Of a DNA stretch of 56,569 nt, positions 53,160 through 56,569 are shown in pieces. Positions within the stretch are counted from its first letter, which is position 1. Every line of letters starts with the position of its first letter. The notes under the pieces were generated by a model. The model saw only the letters and a list, made by a program, of their open reading frames with translations. It made no database searches and was not told where the DNA came from. Made by a program: the position numbers and the translations under genes. The stretch is from Peptococcaceae bacterium (lineage in GTDB: Bacteria; Bacillota; Desulfitobacteriia; Desulfitobacteriales; Syntrophobotulaceae), in contig DUML01000036.1 in NCBI GenBank assembly GCA_012839895.1, forward strand, positions 1 to 56,569, read 5' to 3'.

Positions 53160-53187
53160 TGGTTAGTCCATGTTGATGGTAAGACCA
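53160..53187. promoter_or_regulatory. Two tandem FCD-regulator operator-like sites
   Basis: TGGTAAGACCA at 53177-53187 fits the TGGT-N3-ACCA core known for PdhR/LldR/FadR-type regulators. A near copy, TGGTTAGTCCA, lies at 53160-53170, exactly 17 bases away. They follow a TACAAT -10-like box and so could block transcription of lctP. Confidence 0.6.
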
Positions 53188-53352
53188 CTATAAAAGGTAG
53201 GAGGTGATTTCTTAAAAAATAAACTTAAGGAGGGTGATGGAAAAAGGAAATACTTAAGATTTTTTATTTGGACTAATTATGCATAAAAATTTTGGTACTA
53301 CTAAATGTGAATTTATGCGACAATTATTATATGAACATACATGAACCTGTGA

Positions 53353-53388
53353 ATTAATGCCCATAAATTTCAGAATTTTGGCATTAAT
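53353..53388 (+). promoter_or_regulatory. Hairpin in the lctP leader
   Basis: ATTAATGCC (53353-53361) pairs perfectly with GGCATTAAT (53380-53388). The loop contains a second stem AAATT-TCAG-AATTT. There is no T-run after it, so a stability or attenuation element is more likely than a terminator. Confidence 0.45.
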
Positions 53389-53486
53389 AAAATAATTCTT
53401 AATAAACTAATTCAATGAACTTTTGCAATTAAGGCTAGATAATATTTTACTAATCTGGGAAGGTGCAATAACAAGGAGGGAAACTC

Positions 53487-55340
53487 ATGAGTATTTATAT
53501 GCAAGGTTTTTTGGCCTTGTTCCCGATTTTAATCGTGGCTGTCTTCTTGGTCGGTTTGAAATGGCCGGCGAGTAGAGCAATGCCTCTTTCTTATATTGCC
53601 GTTGTAATTATTGCTTATTTTGTATGGAAACTGCCTGTTATTCAAATTATTGGCGGTACCTTTAACGGTATTGTTGTTTGTATAACCCTGTTGTACATTA
53701 TTTTTGGTTCCATTCTTGTCCTTTACACCATTATGGAAAGCGGCGGCTTGCACCAGATTCGCCAGAGCTTAAGTAGCATAACCACGGACAGACGTATCCA
53801 GGTTATTATTGTAGCTTGGTGTTTCGCCTCCTTCATTGAAGGTTCTTCCGGTTTTGGTACTCCGGCAGCTGTTGGGTGTCCTTTAATGCTCGGACTTGGT
53901 TTCCCGGCATTTGCAGCGGTTATTTCCGGGATGATCATCCAAAGTACTCCGGTATCTTTCGGTGCTGTAGGTACACCGATGCGTGTTGGAGTTGGTACCG
54001 GTTTGGGTCAAGGAACTGACCAGATGGTCAATGAATTTGCCGCTAAAATCGGTTTACCGATTGTTGGCCCGGATGGGGTTTTAGATACTGCTGTTTATGA
54101 TCAATTAATCTGGTTGATTGCCAAGAAAACCTCCATTCTCCACTTCATCGGCGGTATATTGATTCCTTTATTCTTAGTAGCTTTTATGACCCGCTTGTTT
54201 GGTAAGAACAAATCCTATTCGGAAGGACTTGCTGTTTGGCCGTTTGCTATTTATGCGGCTTTCTGTAACGTTATCCCCATGAGGCTCATCAACGAATTTA
54301 TCAGCTATGAGCTTACATCTATGCTTGGTGCTTTAACCGGTCTGGTTCTTGTTACTGCTTCCGCCAGAGCCGGTATTCTGATGCCGAAGAAATCTTGGGA
54401 CTTCATTGATGAAAAAGAATGGGATCCTGAATGGAAGGGTACAATTGAAGTTAAGTACGTAGAAAAACCCGGCGGTATGAGTACCTTAGTGGCTTGGTTG
54501 CCCTACATCTTTGTTGCTGCCCTCATTCTCTTCACCCGTCTTGTTAAACCGGTTACGGTTTTCTTAACCGGCGCGAAAATTAAGTTCCCGACCATCGGCG
54601 GTATTACTCCTACTTGGGATATTCTCTATTCCCCGGGAACAATCTTTATTATCGTTTCTTTACTTACCTTCTTAGTCCACGGTATGAAAGCTGAGGCTTA
54701 TGCCAATGCTTGGAAACGTTCTTTAAAAACCATGCTTGGCGCTGGCTCGGCTCTTATCTTTACCGTGCCTATGGTCCAGGTCTTTATTAACTCTGGTGGC
54801 GGAGCTGCAGGTTTTGACAAAATGCCTTATGTATTGGCAGAAGCTACTTACCAGTTAACCGGTGGCTTATGGCCTATCTTTGCTCCGATTATCGGTGGTC
54901 TCGGCGCATTTATTGCCGGATCCAATACAGTATCCAATATGACCTTCGCTCTCTTCCAGTTTAAGACAGCTCAATTGATTGTTGAAGGTAATCCTGCTTT
55001 AGCTCCCATGTGGGCTGAATGGCCGGTTTGGGTTGTTGCCCTCCAAGCTATCGGTGGTGCTGCCGGTAATATTATTTGTATCCATAACGTTGTTGCTGCA
55101 GCCGCGGTGGTTGGCTTCCTAGGCCGCGAAGGTATTGTTATCCGCAAGACCTTCCTTGTCTTCCTGTATTATGCTCTCATTCCGGGCTCCTTTGGCTATT
55201 CGTACCTCTACTGGCAGTCGAAAGGTTTCTTAAACCTTGGGACAATTATAATTATCCTCTTCTATGCTGCCTTAATCTACGTTCTGGCTACCAATAATGC
55301 TAGGCTGAAAAAGCTGGAAAGCAGTGTAGCAGCGAAGTAA
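53487..55340 (+). CDS. lctP: L-lactate permease
   Basis: The 617-residue, about 13-span protein belongs to the LctP/GlcA family of lactate/glycolate:H+ symporters. Landmarks are FASFIEGSSGFGTPAAVGCPLMLG (about 112-135), the polar linker near 300-340, FIAGSNTVSNMTFALFQF (near 473) and IGGAAGNIICIHNVVAAAAVVGFLG (near 515-540). AAGGAGGG precedes the ATG. The flanking FCD regulators and operator sites suggest control by lactate or a related 2-hydroxyacid. No lactate dehydrogenase genes are inside the window. Confidence 0.93.
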   Translation: MSIYMQGFLALFPILIVAVFLVGLKWPASRAMPLSYIAVVIIAYFVWKLPVIQIIGGTFNGIVVCITLLYIIFGSILVLYTIMESGGLHQIRQSLSSITTDRRIQVIIVAWCFASFIEGSSGFGTPAAVGCPLMLGLGFPAFAAVISGMIIQSTPVSFGAVGTPMRVGVGTGLGQGTDQMVNEFAAKIGLPIVGPDGVLDTAVYDQLIWLIAKKTSILHFIGGILIPLFLVAFMTRLFGKNKSYSEGLAVWPFAIYAAFCNVIPMRLINEFISYELTSMLGALTGLVLVTASARAGILMPKKSWDFIDEKEWDPEWKGTIEVKYVEKPGGMSTLVAWLPYIFVAALILFTRLVKPVTVFLTGAKIKFPTIGGITPTWDILYSPGTIFIIVSLLTFLVHGMKAEAYANAWKRSLKTMLGAGSALIFTVPMVQVFINSGGGAAGFDKMPYVLAEATYQLTGGLWPIFAPIIGGLGAFIAGSNTVSNMTFALFQFKTAQLIVEGNPALAPMWAEWPVWVVALQAIGGAAGNIICIHNVVAAAAVVGFLGREGIVIRKTFLVFLYYALIPGSFGYSYLYWQSKGFLNLGTIIIILFYAALIYVLATNNARLKKLESSVAAK

Positions 55341-55399
55341 GCAACTTAACCTATCAATTTTGTTATATACAAAATCTAAATAAATCTATTAAAATCTTT

Positions 55400-55430
55400 G
55401 TTTGGGAAAGGCTTAAAGCCTTTCCCAAAC
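55400..55430. terminator. Strong hairpin after lctP
   Basis: GTTTGGGAAAGGCT (55400-55413) pairs with AGCCTTTCCCAAAC (55417-55430), 14 bp with a TAA loop. The tail TTCTAAAT is weakly T-rich. Confidence 0.65.
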
Positions 55431-55592
55431 TTCTAAATACCTAGATTTATTTGAGACATAATGTGATTGCTTTATTCATATAACATATAGATAGGGAATC
55501 TTTAAGTTCATTAATTTCAAAAATTATTTACTTTTTAACCGGTAAGAAGTAAAATTATACATAATTCTGGTAATATATAAGGGGTGAGTGCT

Positions 55593-56315
55593 TTGGGACT
55601 ATATGTTAAACCTATCAAAACCAGAAAAAAATATGAGGAAATAGTTGACCAGATAAAGCAGCATATTGAAGAAGGTTATCTTTTACCCGGAGAAAAACTT
55701 CCTTCTGAAAGAGAACTTGTAGCAAGGTTTAAAGTAAGCAGGGCGTCCATCAGGGAAGCCTTTAGTGCCCTGGAAATGATGGGTTTAATTGAGGTCCGTA
55801 CAGGGGAAGGATCATATGTCCGTGCAAAGCCAGAACCCACAAATAATAATTTTACCATAATACACCCAATTGATAAAGCAACATTTCTGGATTTTTTAGA
55901 AGTAAGAAAAATGCTGGAAGTTGAAGCAGTAGGCTATGCAGCTAAACGTGTAACTAAGGATGATTTACAGCAATTGGAGGAAGAACTCAATGGCATGATG
56001 CAAAACATTAATAACCCCGGAACAACCTGGGAAAGACTAAATTATTCTTTTCATTTTGATATTGCTAAAGCAACTAACAATCAATTGGCGGTAAATTTAA
56101 TGGACCAGATTGCTTCTTACTTGGAGAACCAAGTCAGGATTTTTAGCCCTTTACCTTATGTCGAAGAGTATACTCCGGAAATATTACATCAAGAACACTT
56201 GGATATTTATTATGCTTTAAAAGAAAGAAATGCGAATAAAGCTCGTGAAAGTATGTATAATCATTTAACCGGACTGGAAAAAGTGCTTATCAAACAGATT
56301 ACTCAGGCTTCCTAA
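55593..56315 (+). CDS. GntR/FCD-family regulator (second of two)
   Basis: At 240 residues, it is a close paralogue of the regulator at 52178. The helix-turn-helix stretch is alignable throughout (LPSERELVARFKVSRASIRE against LPSERDLAERLQVSRASVRE), followed by an FCD domain with the metal-ligand pattern (YSFHFDIAKATNN, LHQEHLDIYYAL, MYNHL). TTG 55593 is chosen with AAGGGG eight bases upstream; GTG 55584 is an alternative. It lies downstream of lctP with its own upstream region and terminator. Confidence 0.85.
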   Translation: MGLYVKPIKTRKKYEEIVDQIKQHIEEGYLLPGEKLPSERELVARFKVSRASIREAFSALEMMGLIEVRTGEGSYVRAKPEPTNNNFTIIHPIDKATFLDFLEVRKMLEVEAVGYAAKRVTKDDLQQLEEELNGMMQNINNPGTTWERLNYSFHFDIAKATNNQLAVNLMDQIASYLENQVRIFSPLPYVEEYTPEILHQEHLDIYYALKERNANKARESMYNHLTGLEKVLIKQITQAS

Positions 56316-56378
56316 TATCTCCTGCTTTGCTATAAGTGAGGCTCTAATAATTAAGTAAATACACTTGTTTTTCTTGGA

Positions 56379-56409
56379 AAGAGTAGCTATTTTGGCTATT
56401 CTTTTTTTG
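56379..56409 (+). terminator. Terminator after second FCD regulator
   Basis: AAGAGTAGC (56379-56387) pairs with GCTATTCTT (56395-56403) with one G-U pair, followed by a run of Ts. From there to the end of the window I see only AT-rich sequence without a gene. Confidence 0.7.
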
Positions 56410-56569
56410 TCAAATTACTGGATTAAATTATTAATTTCATATTTTTTTATTTTAGACAATTAATTTAAGAAATTAATATGGAAGGTACAACCAAGTCAAA
56501 GATTTTAAAGTGATTCAATTGTTCCTTTTTTTTAGACAAATATTTGAGCTGTCGAGAAGTTGCAATAAA

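Larger units (their letters stand above)
52883..53486. other. Lactate permease regulatory region and leader
   Basis: This 604-base gap holds the regulator's terminator (52919), an AT-rich promoter area with a TACAAT box (53149-53154), two operator-like sites (53160-53187), two Shine-Dalgarno-like tracts with only tiny frames after them, and a hairpin (53353-53388) before the permease. Confidence 0.6.

Noticed and set aside
53202-53250. Leader peptides behind the Shine-Dalgarno-like tracts upstream of lctP
   Set aside because: The frames are only a few codons (for example six codons from the ATG near 53236) with no regulatory amino acid run. They are mentioned only as part of the leader.
1-56569. 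CRISPR arrays, tRNA or rRNA genes, phage modules
   Set aside because: No regularly spaced repeats, cloverleaf-like sequences, rRNA segments or phage structural genes were seen in the window on either strand.

Overview
This window looks like a chromosomal segment of an anaerobic, endospore-forming, low-GC Firmicute of the class Clostridia (Peptococcaceae-like). The reasons are the AT-rich DNA, strong AGGAGG-type ribosome binding sites with many GTG/TTG starts, the sporulation genes spmA/spmB and ytfJ, a large fused [FeFe]-hydrogenase, an aldo/keto reductase carrying FeS motifs, a lactate permease with GntR/FCD regulators, and a predicted selenoprotein. I cannot name the species from sequence alone.

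Layout. 1-5.5 kb: VTT-domain membrane protein, GT8 glycosyltransferase, cardiolipin synthase, TSUP exporter, a GNAT N-terminal relic and a membrane-anchored coiled-coil protein. 5.6-8.4 kb (minus strand): a tiny ORF, a ferritin-like protein, then a decayed mosaic in which a TetR N-terminal half, the middle of a PEP-synthase-like gene and the C-terminal half of an MFS exporter are joined end to end. 8.5-23.8 kb: housekeeping and stress genes (FeS aldo/keto reductase, HtrA, NSS symporter, lgt, glyoxalase-like protein, rsgA, cupin, UBA/DUF4342 protein, OmpR-type two-component system, GlsB-type protein, stand-alone E2-like acyltransferase, Hsp33, DUF2156 and GNAT acyltransferases).

24-32.2 kb: a 1155-residue NAD(P)H-linked [FeFe]-hydrogenase preceded by AT-rich tandem repeats and an extended -10 promoter, then a YhiN-like flavoprotein, a YchF-like GTPase and a DUF4153 membrane protein. 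32.4-34.2 kb: an IS110-family element with a frameshifted transposase and a GC-rich, strongly structured 5' end that may encode a bridge RNA. 34.2-40.2 kb: small accessory genes, hemerythrin, inositol monophosphatase, a HesB/IscA-like gene with an in-frame TGA, DegV and a Na/Pi cotransporter.

40.4-44.8 kb: a secreted FG-GAP/VCBS repeat protein tied by overlap to an ABC-2 ATPase and permease. 44.9-48.2 kb: HD hydrolase, Fur, YbaK and a second cardiolipin synthase. 48.4-52.1 kb: sporulation cluster (DUF2953, ytfJ, spmA, spmB) running into rluB. 52.2-56.3 kb: lactate permease flanked by two paralogous FCD-type regulators, with two TGGT-N3-(A/T)CCA operator-like sites and a long structured leader upstream of the permease.

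The strongest unannotated signal is the minus-strand gene at 36858-37142. It reads through an in-frame TGA (37053-37055) as a HesB-like selenoprotein. A hairpin with a GGUCU loop lies just downstream of the TGA, and a CsoR/CstR-type ATACCC/GGGTAT palindrome sits immediately upstream of its Shine-Dalgarno.
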